The translations under genes were made by a program, and so were the position numbers. Of a stretch of DNA of 64,000 nt, positions 9,247 to 16,510 are shown piece after piece. The notes under the pieces were generated by a model, which saw nothing but the letters and a program-made list of their open reading frames with translations, did no database searches and had not been told where the DNA came from. Origin of the DNA: JAVWMQ01 sp036646055 (GTDB lineage Bacteria; Bacillota; Clostridia; Peptostreptococcales; Anaerovoracaceae); the NCBI GenBank assembly GCA_036646055.1, contig JAVXMY010000003.1:161543-225542 (forward strand). Reading direction: 5' to 3'. How positions within the stretch are numbered: position 1 is the stretch's first letter; every line of letters starts with the position of its first letter.

Positions 9247-9275
9247 CACTGCAGCTTATTAATTAAGCCACAGTG
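9247..9275 (-). other. Imperfect hairpin between kdd and kamA
   Basis: CACTG-ca-GCTTA pairs with TAAGC-ca-CAGTG in the 84-base gap. On the transcribed minus strand it is followed by an A run, not a T run, so it is not a standard terminator. It could be a processing or stability element. Confidence 0.4.
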
Positions 9276-9299
9276 ATGAATACAAAGTGTATATTTGAA

Positions 9300-10331
9300 T
9301 TAAGCATACATTTCTTTGAACAAGTTTCTTAATCCTTCATGTTCTCTTAAAACCTGTAATGTAATTTCTGCGTGTCCCTTAGTATATCCGTTACCAACAA
9401 CCATGTTAACGTCTTTACCTACACCTTCAGCACCAAGAGCTGCTTTAGTGAAGCTTGTAGCCATTGAGAAGAAGTAAACCATTCCGTCATCTTTACAAGA
9501 TAGTATTGAAGCCATTTCTGTATTTTCAATGTTTACACAGTTAATAACTAAGTCAGCTAATTCTCCATCTGTATGTTCCATAACCTTGTTATAAACTGAA
9601 ACTGCGTCTGTAGCATCTGCAGCAAAGTAAACATCAGCTAAATCTAGATTTCTAGCTCTGTTTGTTGATTTTTCTGATCCACCGATGCAGATAACCTTAC
9701 CAGTAACTCCAGCTCTCTTCTTTGCTTCATATAAACAAAGTAATCCAGATTTACCACCGCCACCGATAATAACAACTGTATCACCAGGTTTTACTAATTT
9801 AGCAGTCTGTGCAGGTGCTCCAGCAACGTCTAAAGCAGAAAGAGCTAGCCCTTCTTCCATATCTTCTGGAAGTTTAGCATAGATCCCACTCTGGAATAAG
9901 ATTGCCTGTCCTTTAATATCTACCTGGTCAATGTCAGGCCTTACTTCTAAAATTTCATCTATTACAAGTGGTGTTAATGATAGAGAAACTAATGTAGCAA
10001 TTTTATCTCCAACTACTAAATCCCCTTCATAGTTTTCACCGATTTCCTTAACTGTTCCGATTAACATTCCACCAGATCCAGTCCATGGGTTCTTGTGTTT
10101 ACCGGCTTTTTCTACGATTCCGAGCATAGTCTTTTTGATTTCTTCAATATCTCCGTTTGCTCTTCTTTCAATTTCAGTAAATGAAGCTGAGTCAATATTT
10201 AATGTTTTAACGTCGATTAAAACTTCGTTGTCGTAAATTTCCATTGTGTTATCAATAACATCAGCTGGCTGTGGTAATACTCCCTTTGGGCTAATAACTC
10301 TGTGTGTTCCATATGGGCATCCTTTTTTCAT
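9300..10331 (-). CDS. kdd: L-erythro-3,5-diaminohexanoate dehydrogenase, copy 1
   Basis: NAD-dependent oxidative deamination of 3,5-diaminohexanoate to 5-amino-3-oxohexanoate (EC 1.4.1.11). It has 343 residues and a Rossmann fold with the glycine loop GGGGKSG at 190-196. The N-terminal KKGCPYGTHRVISPKGVLPQ, the SGGMLIGTVKEIG stretch and FFSMATSFTKAALGAEG are Kdd-family signatures. The start is supported by AGGAGG eight bases before the ATG. It is roughly 70% identical by eye to the copy at 10608-11648. A sigma-54 promoter (10444-10458) lies about 110 bases upstream. This copy appears to lead the kam-ato transcript. Confidence 0.93.
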   Translation of the reverse strand: MKKGCPYGTHRVISPKGVLPQPADVIDNTMEIYDNEVLIDVKTLNIDSASFTEIERRANGDIEEIKKTMLGIVEKAGKHKNPWTGSGGMLIGTVKEIGENYEGDLVVGDKIATLVSLSLTPLVIDEILEVRPDIDQVDIKGQAILFQSGIYAKLPEDMEEGLALSALDVAGAPAQTAKLVKPGDTVVIIGGGGKSGLLCLYEAKKRAGVTGKVICIGGSEKSTNRARNLDLADVYFAADATDAVSVYNKVMEHTDGELADLVINCVNIENTEMASILSCKDDGMVYFFSMATSFTKAALGAEGVGKDVNMVVGNGYTKGHAEITLQVLREHEGLRNLFKEMYA

Positions 10332-10443
10332 AATAATTTCCTCCTAATAATTAATTTTATACCGTAATAATAAGCATTTTTAACCATGGATTAATAAGCA
10401 TTTTTAACATATATTAATCCATAAATCCATACTAATAATATAT

Positions 10444-10458
10444 GCAATTATTGTGCCA
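10444..10458 (-). promoter_or_regulatory. Sigma-54 promoter of kdd copy 1 operon
   Basis: On the minus strand the sequence is TGGCAC-N5-TTGC, an exact match to the -24/-12 consensus. It sits in a 276-base gap, 113 bases before the kdd ATG, with start of transcription expected near 10433. The upstream palindrome at 10524-10547 is centred about 100 bases from that point, the usual distance for an enhancer site. Confidence 0.88.
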
Positions 10459-10515
10459 ATTGTAAGATTGTTAAAGTTTCAACAATCCTTCTTTTATTTC
10501 TATATATTTTAGAAC

Positions 10516-10547
10516 CATTTTGTGTTCACTAACCACGAATAGTGAAC
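10516..10547. promoter_or_regulatory. Candidate enhancer site for the Kdd-like activator
   Basis: A perfect inverted repeat, GTTCACTA-N8-TAGTGAAC (10524-10547). One arm extends into the 15-base word AGTGAACACAAAATG (minus strand, 10530-10516), which is found identically at 13852-13838 beside the activator gene and with two changes at 13884-13870. Position relative to the sigma-54 promoter and recurrence at the activator locus suggest it is the activator's binding site; this is inference. Confidence 0.6.
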
Positions 10548-10607
10548 TTATTTATGTTCCACCCTCTTTTCTAACAAACTGGAATGAGCGGGTTTTGCCA
10601 TATATAT

Positions 10608-11648
10608 TTATGCGTATGTTTCTTCAAAGAACTTCTTGATTTTCTGGTTTTCTCTTAAAACCTGTAGGGCTACTTCTGAGTGGCCTTTTGTGTAACCGTT
10701 TCCGATTAGCAGTTTTACATCCTTACCGACGCCTTCTGCACCTAATGCTGCTTTAGTAAAGTCTGTAGCCATTGAGAAGAAGTATGCTCTTCCTCCATCT
10801 TTGCAGGCCATAATTGTAGACATTTCAGTATTCTGAATGTTTACAACGTTAATTACAACGTCCGCTAGCTGTCCGTCAGTTAATTCTAAGATCTTGTTGT
10901 ATACTTCAATTGCATTTGTTGCATCCATAGTCACATAATCATGCGCAACCTCTAGTTTTCTTGCTCTGTCTGTTGCACTTTCAAATCCGTCAATACATAT
11001 AACCTGGCCGTTAATTCCAGCGTTTTTCTTTGCTTCATATAGACAAAGAAGTCCAGATTTACCGCCACCGCCAATTACTACAACTTTGTCTCCTGGATTT
11101 ACTAGTTTGGCTGTCTGAGCTGGGGCCCCTGCAACGTCAAGTACGGATAAGGCAAGTACTTCTGGAATATCCTCTGGAAGTTTACCGTATATTCCACTTT
11201 GGAACAAAATTGCCTGTCCTTTAATATCTACCTGATCAATTTCTTTTCTAACTTCTAAGATTTGGTCTATGTGAATCGGTGTAAGGGATAGAGATACTAA
11301 TGTAGCAATTTTATCTCCCACCTTTAGGTCACCTTTGAACTGGTCTCCAATTTCTTTAACTGTTCCGATTAGCATCCCTCCTGAACCAGTTACTGGATTT
11401 TTATGCTTGCCTGTAATTTCAACAATTTCCATGATTCTATCCTTGATTTTTTCAACATCTCCATTAACAGAATTTTTAATCTGTGTGAAAGACGCTGAAT
11501 CTATGTTTAAGGTCTGTACATCAATTAGCACTTCATTTTCGTAAATATCCATTGTATTATCAACAACCTGTGCGGGCTGTGGCAATACTCCTTCTGGTTC
11601 TAACACTCTGTGAGTACCGTATCTACATCCTTTTAATTTTGTCATCAT
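10608..11648 (-). CDS. kdd: L-erythro-3,5-diaminohexanoate dehydrogenase, copy 2
   Basis: Second Kdd paralogue in tandem, 346 residues. It has the same Rossmann loop GGGGKSG and the same conserved N- and C-terminal stretches as copy 1, with no sign of decay. I choose the ATG at 11648: the ATG at 11663 is fused to GGAGG (ATGGAGG), and that GGAGG is the ribosome site for the later ATG, 8 bases on; a third ATG follows at once at 11645. It has its own sigma-54 promoter at 11697-11711. The copies may differ in substrate stereochemistry or cofactor, or simply raise dosage; nothing in the sequence decides this. Confidence 0.9.
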   Translation of the reverse strand: MMTKLKGCRYGTHRVLEPEGVLPQPAQVVDNTMDIYENEVLIDVQTLNIDSASFTQIKNSVNGDVEKIKDRIMEIVEITGKHKNPVTGSGGMLIGTVKEIGDQFKGDLKVGDKIATLVSLSLTPIHIDQILEVRKEIDQVDIKGQAILFQSGIYGKLPEDIPEVLALSVLDVAGAPAQTAKLVNPGDKVVVIGGGGKSGLLCLYEAKKNAGINGQVICIDGFESATDRARKLEVAHDYVTMDATNAIEVYNKILELTDGQLADVVINVVNIQNTEMSTIMACKDGGRAYFFSMATDFTKAALGAEGVGKDVKLLIGNGYTKGHSEVALQVLRENQKIKKFFEETYA

Positions 11649-11696
11649 CTTCGTATCCTCCATTTTTTCTTTTATTTTTTCCCGTATAATATATAA

Positions 11697-11711
11697 GCAA
11701 AAATCGTGCCA
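11697..11711 (-). promoter_or_regulatory. Sigma-54 promoter of kdd copy 2
   Basis: On the minus strand, TGGCAC-N5-TTGC matches the consensus exactly and lies 48 bases before the chosen ATG. It is just downstream of the activator gene's terminator, so this kdd copy is separately controlled. I found no AGTGAAC-type site in the expected enhancer interval, which falls in the 3' end of the activator gene. Confidence 0.85.
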
Positions 11712-11732
11712 ACTTATAAATTCTCATAAAAA

Positions 11733-11760
11733 AAGAACTAGGTATTAATTCCTAGTTCTT
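11733..11760 (-). terminator. Terminator of the sigma-54 activator gene
   Basis: Ten-base-pair stem AAGAACTAGG / CCTAGTTCTT with an 8-base loop, followed by a run of seven T on the minus strand. It begins 5 bases past the activator stop. Confidence 0.88.
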
Positions 11761-11764
11761 AATT

Positions 11765-13840
11765 CTATTGTTCAGTTTCTTTTACGCTCTCAATGTGATA
11801 TTTGTTTTTCTTCCTTACCATTTGAGTCTGACTTATTCCAAGAGCTTTAGCTGCCTTCCTTGTGGATCCATATTTTTCATAAGCTTTTTTAATTATTTCT
11901 TTTTCAAAGTTGTCAACAAGTATATCTAGCTTAGCTGGAGTATCCTCATTGAATTTTGGAACTGCAATGTTTTGACTTCTAGCAAAAATATCTCCATGAA
12001 GTTCCTTCATAACATCCATTACTGTTACATTTTCACCTTTTGCTGTTATAAGTAGTCTTTGGACAGCATTTTCAAGTTCTCTAATGTTACCTGGCCATTC
12101 ACTTTCCATTAGATATTCTATAGCATCTTCTTCAATTCCTCTTGTTATTCCAAATTTTTCTCCATATTTTTCAATGAAATGATTTATTAAAGCTGGAATA
12201 TCGTCTTTTCTTTCGTTTAGAGAAGGAACATGAATTGGGAAAACATTTAATCTATAATATAGATCGCTTCTAAATAGTTTTTTCTCAACAAATTCATCAA
12301 GATTTCTATTAGTGGCCGAAATAATTCTTACATTGGTTTTCACAGGTTTATTTCCACCAACTCTGAAGAATTCACCATCTTGAATTACTCTTAGCAATTT
12401 AGCTTGCATATCCAAAGGTAATTCTCCAACTTCATCTAAAAAGACTATACCATTATCTGCTGTCTCAAAGTATCCTTTTTTGCCGCCAGTTTTAGCCCCA
12501 GTAAAGGATCCTGGTTCATATCCGAAGAATTCAGACTCCATTAAATTTGGGGAAATAGATGCACAGTTTATCTTTACAAATTTCTGCATATTTCGTGTGC
12601 TATTTCTTTGAATAATATTTGCAACTTTGTCCTTACCTACACCAGTTTCTCCAGTTAGCATAACGTTACAATCATATTTGGAAACATTCATTATCTCATC
12701 AAGAACAAGGCTCATAGCCCTACTCTCACTAATAAAGTCTGCAAACAAGAAGTTTCTATAATCTGCCTGCTTCATTACTCTCTCTGGCCTTCTTCTTGCC
12801 TGATTCATAATGGCTGTAGCCCCTTCAAAGTACGGCGCTATTTCAGTTACAATCTTAATATCAAAATCATCATAGCCTTCAACATAACCTTCTGCACTTC
12901 TAAGGTTAACGTTCCTCGCAATTGCTTCTGTTATATATAACGAAATATTGTAGTTATTAATTAAGTTTGCAAATAAAACTGTCCCACCTTCTCTCGTTGC
13001 CATAACATTAATGGTTTCTGCTCCAGGTATATCCGCACAGTTAATTGTTAAATCAAACAAATCATCTGATGGCAATTGTTCTACAACACTCATAGGTTTT
13101 AATATATTCCCATAAATAGTTTCATTAAAAACTATATTTGATAATTCATCGGTACCGCTGCTATGCATTATTGTATTTGTTTTTTTATCTAAAATGTTTG
13201 TAATAAATGCGTCAGGTCCGGCTATTCGTCTAATAACATAGCCATACAGGATATTTACTAAAAAATTATTACCCACAACAAGAAATCTATTTTTTCCTTT
13301 AGCTAATTCTTGTGCTCTAAATAGTGTTCCCGATTCATTAAAACAATATAGAAGTAAATTTACAGGTAAGTCTTCATTTTGCCTTACCACTGTAATATTA
13401 TTGTATAAAACAGCATACCCTTCAACTTCTATCTGATTGTAAGCATAATCAATACCTTTAATTTCTTTAATAAAAAGAGGCATACTAGTTAATGATGCGT
13501 TACATATAACCTTTTCTCCTACTTTAATATTGTTTGTATTGTAATATCCAGGTCCTATTTCCTCAACAACACCACAAGCAAGCCCTCCTGTATCTGTAAT
13601 TGGATTGTGCAGTTTTCCTCTTCTATTTACAATTTTCATTATCTTTTCTTTAATAATATTTTCATTATTATTTGCATCAAGAATCAATTGTCTAAAGCTA
13701 GTTCCTTCAATGTGCAGCTTTGTAATAGCCACTCTCATTTCATGATTAGCAATTTCTCTCCTATTATCAAGTTGCCAAGCAGTTGTTGGAAGCAAAACCT
13801 TACTTCCTATAACTCTATCTTGCCCAAATAACATGTTCAT
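11765..13840 (-). CDS. Sigma-54 activator with Kdd-like N-terminal sensor domain
   Basis: A 691-residue enhancer-binding protein. Residues 1-345 align along their length with Kdd (HNPITDTGGLACGVVEEIG matches Kdd HKNPWTGSGGMLIGTVKEIG), but the NAD loop GGGGKSG is replaced by GNNFLV (190-195). The AAA+ domain covers about 365-600: Walker A GETGVGKD (397-404), a sigma-54 contact loop GSFTGA (444-449) in place of GAFTGA, Walker B IVFLDE (465-470) and WPGNIRELEN. A Fis-type helix-turn-helix ends it (about 645-685, STRKAAKALGISQTQMVRKK). A GGAG lies 10 bases before the ATG. It is divergent from kal and upstream of kdd. It probably senses a Kdd substrate or product and drives the three sigma-54 promoters; the ligand is inferred. 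Confidence 0.92.
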   Translation of the reverse strand: MNMLFGQDRVIGSKVLLPTTAWQLDNRREIANHEMRVAITKLHIEGTSFRQLILDANNNENIIKEKIMKIVNRRGKLHNPITDTGGLACGVVEEIGPGYYNTNNIKVGEKVICNASLTSMPLFIKEIKGIDYAYNQIEVEGYAVLYNNITVVRQNEDLPVNLLLYCFNESGTLFRAQELAKGKNRFLVVGNNFLVNILYGYVIRRIAGPDAFITNILDKKTNTIMHSSGTDELSNIVFNETIYGNILKPMSVVEQLPSDDLFDLTINCADIPGAETINVMATREGGTVLFANLINNYNISLYITEAIARNVNLRSAEGYVEGYDDFDIKIVTEIAPYFEGATAIMNQARRRPERVMKQADYRNFLFADFISESRAMSLVLDEIMNVSKYDCNVMLTGETGVGKDKVANIIQRNSTRNMQKFVKINCASISPNLMESEFFGYEPGSFTGAKTGGKKGYFETADNGIVFLDEVGELPLDMQAKLLRVIQDGEFFRVGGNKPVKTNVRIISATNRNLDEFVEKKLFRSDLYYRLNVFPIHVPSLNERKDDIPALINHFIEKYGEKFGITRGIEEDAIEYLMESEWPGNIRELENAVQRLLITAKGENVTVMDVMKELHGDIFARSQNIAVPKFNEDTPAKLDILVDNFEKEIIKKAYEKYGSTRKAAKALGISQTQMVRKKNKYHIESVKETEQ

Positions 13841-13884
13841 TTTGTGTTCACTCCATCTAAAAACCGAAACATTTTCGGTTCACT
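13838..13884. promoter_or_regulatory. Repeated AGTGAAC sites and palindrome before kal and the activator
   Basis: Two minus-strand words, AGTGAACACAAAATG (13852-13838) and AGTGAACCGAAAATG (13884-13870), are 32 bases apart, about three helical turns. Between them a perfect inverted repeat AACCGAAA-CAT-TTTCGGTT spans 13862-13880. The first word overlaps the activator's start codon. The sites are about 60 and 90 bases upstream of the expected kal start of transcription. They are likely enhancer sites, perhaps also used for autoregulation. Confidence 0.55.
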
Positions 13885-13910
13885 TTTATCTTATTTCAAT
13901 GATAAAGCAT

Positions 13911-13925
13911 TGGCATAGAAATTGC
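13911..13925 (+). promoter_or_regulatory. Sigma-54 promoter of kal
   Basis: TGGCAT-N5-TTGC, one base from the TGGCAC-N5-TTGC consensus with the correct spacing and the invariant GG and GC. It lies 66 bases before the kal ATG. Confidence 0.8.
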
Positions 13926-13991
13926 AATATATATCTATGTAAAAGATAATTATTATTTAAGAAATTTTAAATAACAAAGGAGATTAAAATA

Positions 13992-14381
13992 ATGGAAAAG
14001 ATTACATCAACACTAAGATTAAGAATGTCACACAAAGATGCTCACTACGGCGGAAGCTTAGTTGATGGAGCACATATGGTTCACCTATTTGGTGACGTTG
14101 CTACTGAACTATTAATTAAAGCCGACGGAGATGAAGGTTTATTCTTAAGATACGACGAAGTTGAATTCTTAGCACCTACATATGCTGGAGACTACATCGA
14201 AGCTTATGGAGAAATCACAAAGATGGGAAACACTTCAAGAACTATGGAATTTGTAGCTAAAAAAGTAATTGCAGCTAGACCTGATATCAGCCCATCTGCT
14301 GCTGACCAATTAGAAGAACCTATTATCGTTGCTAGAGCCAAAGGTGTTTGCGTAACTCCAAAAGAATCAAAAAGAAAATAA
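13992..14381 (+). CDS. kal: 3-aminobutyryl-CoA ammonia-lyase
   Basis: Deaminates L-3-aminobutyryl-CoA to crotonyl-CoA (EC 4.3.1.14), a late step of lysine fermentation. It is a 129-residue hotdog-fold protein with the family stretches LRMSHKDAHYGGSLVDGA and FLRYDEVEFLAPTYAGDYIE. The ATG follows AAAGGAG by 8 bases. It stands alone on the plus strand, divergent from the activator, with its own sigma-54 promoter. In many lysine fermenters kal lies beside kce and kdd in one operon; here it is split off and kce is absent from the window. Confidence 0.92.
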   Translation: MEKITSTLRLRMSHKDAHYGGSLVDGAHMVHLFGDVATELLIKADGDEGLFLRYDEVEFLAPTYAGDYIEAYGEITKMGNTSRTMEFVAKKVIAARPDISPSAADQLEEPIIVARAKGVCVTPKESKRK

Positions 14382-14389
14382 TACAAAAA

Positions 14390-14412
14390 ATACCAGCAAT
14401 TTATGCTGGTAT
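14390..14412. terminator. Bidirectional terminator between kal and rluB
   Basis: Nine-base-pair stem ATACCAGCA / TGCTGGTAT with a 5-base loop, with an A run on the left and a T run on the right, so it can end both the plus-strand kal and the minus-strand rluB transcripts. Confidence 0.9.
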
Positions 14413-14422
14413 TTTTTTATTG

Positions 14423-15127
14423 TTATAATCCTAATAAGTATTCTACTTCTTCACGAGTTAATTTTCTATAGTGGCCTGGTCTAAGTCTTCCAAGTCTAAT
14501 ATTTCCAATTGCAACTCTTTCAAGTGCCTGAACAGGACAGCCAACAGCCGCAAACATTTTACGAACCTGTCGATTTTTACCTTCGTGAATTTCTATTTCT
14601 GCAATTGCTGATCTTTCAGACTGCTTAATAACTTCAACCTTGGCTTTTTTAGTAATGTAGCCGCCAATATCCACACCAGATCTTAGTTTAGAAAGTTTCT
14701 GTCCACTAAGAACTCCTGCAACATGAGCTCTATAAAGTTTAGGAGTTTCATGCTTTGGGTGAGTTAATTTATTTGTCAGTTCTCCATCATTGGTCATAAG
14801 CAACAAACCTGTAGTATTGTAATCTAATCTGCCCACAGGATAAACTCTTTCGCTAATATCTGTAACTAAGTCTGCCACAATTAATCTACCCTTGTCATCA
14901 TCCATAGTAGTAACATAACCCTTTGGCTTATTAAGTACAATGTAAATCTTCTTTTCGTGTTTACTAATTAGAATCCCATTTACCTCAACCTTATCACCAT
15001 CTTTAACCTGATATCCCGGTTCTTTCATTACCTTACCATTGATTTTAACATTACCATTTACAGTAAGTTCATCTGCTTTTCTTCTGCTTGCAATTCCTGC
15101 ATCAGCAATATACTTGTTTAATCTCAT
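14423..15127 (-). CDS. rluB: 23S rRNA pseudouridine synthase RluB-like (RsuA family)
   Basis: A 234-residue rRNA pseudouridine synthase. An N-terminal S4 RNA-binding domain (about 1-48, MRLNKYIADAGIASRRKADE) precedes the RsuA/RluB catalytic domain, with the active aspartate D102 in GRLDYNTTGLLL. HEGKNRQVRKMFAAVG is the second family signature. By similarity it makes pseudouridine in 23S rRNA; RsuA (16S) or RluF activity cannot be ruled out by eye. It is a single gene, ending at the shared terminator and facing the leaderless ThrE-type gene across a 122-base gap. Confidence 0.9.
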   Translation of the reverse strand: MRLNKYIADAGIASRRKADELTVNGNVKINGKVMKEPGYQVKDGDKVEVNGILISKHEKKIYIVLNKPKGYVTTMDDDKGRLIVADLVTDISERVYPVGRLDYNTTGLLLMTNDGELTNKLTHPKHETPKLYRAHVAGVLSGQKLSKLRSGVDIGGYITKKAKVEVIKQSERSAIAEIEIHEGKNRQVRKMFAAVGCPVQALERVAIGNIRLGRLRPGHYRKLTREEVEYLLGL

Positions 15128-15213
15128 CTTTTAATCCTCTTCCGTCGTTTCTACAAATTAGCTGTAGTACGCCTAAATCATAAATTCATTTTTATCGAAT
15201 AAGTGTATCACAT

Positions 15214-15243
15214 TTTACAACAAAACGCAATTTGTGTTATAAT
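15214..15243 (+). promoter_or_regulatory. Sigma-A-type promoter giving a leaderless mRNA
   Basis: TTTACA at 15214-15219 and a perfect TATAAT at 15238-15243 are separated by 18 bases. The ATG at 15250 starts 7 bases after the end of the -10 box, where transcription should begin, and there is no ribosome binding site. Confidence 0.7.
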
Positions 15244-15249
15244 TACTTT

Positions 15250-16047
15250 ATGATTACACAAAAACAAAAAAGGGCCTTAGTCTTGGCCGTTCGCGCAGGC
15301 GAAATATTAATGAAAAACGGAGCTGAAATTTACAGGGTGGAAGAAGTTATCACCCGTATTTGTCATGCTTGTGAAATTCCCTATGTAGAAGTATTTGCTA
15401 CGCCTACTGGAATTTTTACTTCCATTGGAACTGGCGGTGCAGACGGAGAAACCGAAACATACATTAAGGCCATTAAGTCTAGAACAACTGACCTTGAAAA
15501 AATATCCAAGGTTAACTCATTTTCAAGAAGATTTACTACAACTGTATTATCTGTAGAAGATGGTATGAAAGAGCTAACTGCAATTGATAATGAAAAACCA
15601 TTTTGCCTAGGCCTTAGGTTATTTGGAGCTTCCTTCGTCGCTGCACTTTTCGCTATGATATTTGGCGGGCAGTGGCAAGATGGCTTATGTGCAGGGGTCA
15701 TAGGACCTTTAAGCTATTTGCTATCTCTTTTCTTGGCCAAACACGACGTAAGTTATTTTATTCAAGATTTCTTTTGCTGTGCCCTTGCCAGCCTTCTTGC
15801 ATTAACAGCTGAAACCTTAGGCCTAACTGGAGCACACGACCATATAATCATTGGGGTTCTAATGATATTCGTCCCAGGTGCTGCATTTACAAATTCCCTT
15901 AGAGACTTCCTTTCTGGAGATATGCTATCTGGTGTTGCCAGATTAACCGAAGCCTTAGCTATTGCAATTTCACTTGCAGCAGGAGCTGGTTTCGTACTTA
16001 AAATTTGGGGTTCACTTGTAGGCTTAATTGGAGGTGCAATAGTATGA
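15250..16047 (+). CDS. Threonine/serine exporter, ThrE N-terminal-type half (YjjP-like)
   Basis: A 265-residue member of the ThrE/DUF1212 family. The first about 115 residues are soluble and contain the family's GAEIYRVEEVI and FATPTGIFTS stretches, followed by five hydrophobic segments with VPGAAFTNSLRDFLSGDMLSG. With the next gene it makes a two-part exporter thought to expel threonine or serine. The start at ATG 15250 is chosen because the -10 box lies directly upstream; an in-frame TTG at 15232 would lie inside the promoter. It ends in an ATGA overlap with its partner. Confidence 0.85.
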   Translation: MITQKQKRALVLAVRAGEILMKNGAEIYRVEEVITRICHACEIPYVEVFATPTGIFTSIGTGGADGETETYIKAIKSRTTDLEKISKVNSFSRRFTTTVLSVEDGMKELTAIDNEKPFCLGLRLFGASFVAALFAMIFGGQWQDGLCAGVIGPLSYLLSLFLAKHDVSYFIQDFFCCALASLLALTAETLGLTGAHDHIIIGVLMIFVPGAAFTNSLRDFLSGDMLSGVARLTEALAIAISLAAGAGFVLKIWGSLVGLIGGAIV

Positions 16048-16487
16048 CAGAGTATGGCATGATGCTTCTTGGCATCTTTGGATGTTTAGGATATTGCTTC
16101 CTTGTAAACATCCCTAAACGATGTATTTTGGCCACAACCCTTGTGGGAGGTGCAAGTTGGAGCGTTTATTTAATCTTTTTTAATGACGGCAGCGGTAAAG
16201 TCTTTGCAGCATTTGCAGCAGCAGCTTTAGTAGGTCTATTAAGTGATATTCTTTCTAGATTTTTAAAAGAAGCAGCAACAATATTTATAATCCCAGGAAT
16301 TATTCCATTAGTCCCTGGTGCTGGACTTTACTATACAATGATTGAAATTGTAAACGGCAATTATGAAAAAGCTGCATCAATAGGTGGCGAAACATTTTTT
16401 GTAGCAGGGGCAATTGCCTTGGCCCTACTATTCATAGGTTCTTTAACTAGAATTTTTCACCAAATAAAATATAAGCTTAGGGTTTAA
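16044..16487 (+). CDS. Threonine/serine exporter, second half (YjjB-like, ThrE_2)
   Basis: A 147-residue protein, almost wholly hydrophobic, with four or five membrane segments and the family signature IIPGIIPLVPGAGLYYTM. It overlaps the upstream gene by four bases (ATGA), so its start is fixed at 16044 and translation is coupled. The same split arrangement is known for yjjP-yjjB. The stop codon lies in the loop of the terminator hairpin. Confidence 0.87.
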   Translation: MTEYGMMLLGIFGCLGYCFLVNIPKRCILATTLVGGASWSVYLIFFNDGSGKVFAAFAAAALVGLLSDILSRFLKEAATIFIIPGIIPLVPGAGLYYTMIEIVNGNYEKAASIGGETFFVAGAIALALLFIGSLTRIFHQIKYKLRV

Positions 16488-16498
16488 TTCCTAAGCTT
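16473..16498 (+). terminator. Terminator of the ThrE-type pair
   Basis: Stem AAGCTTAGG / CCTAAGCTT with an 8-base loop that contains the stop codon, followed by a T run on the plus strand. Confidence 0.85.
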
Positions 16499-16510
16499 TT
16501 TTTATTATAT

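Noticed and set aside
9247..9275. Terminator between kdd and kamA
   Set aside because: The hairpin is followed by A, not T, on the transcribed strand, so it should not stop transcription of the kam genes.
1..14381. Cobalamin or lysine riboswitch for the lysine locus
   Set aside because: No recognisable B12-box or lysine-riboswitch core was found in the gaps; control appears to be by sigma-54.
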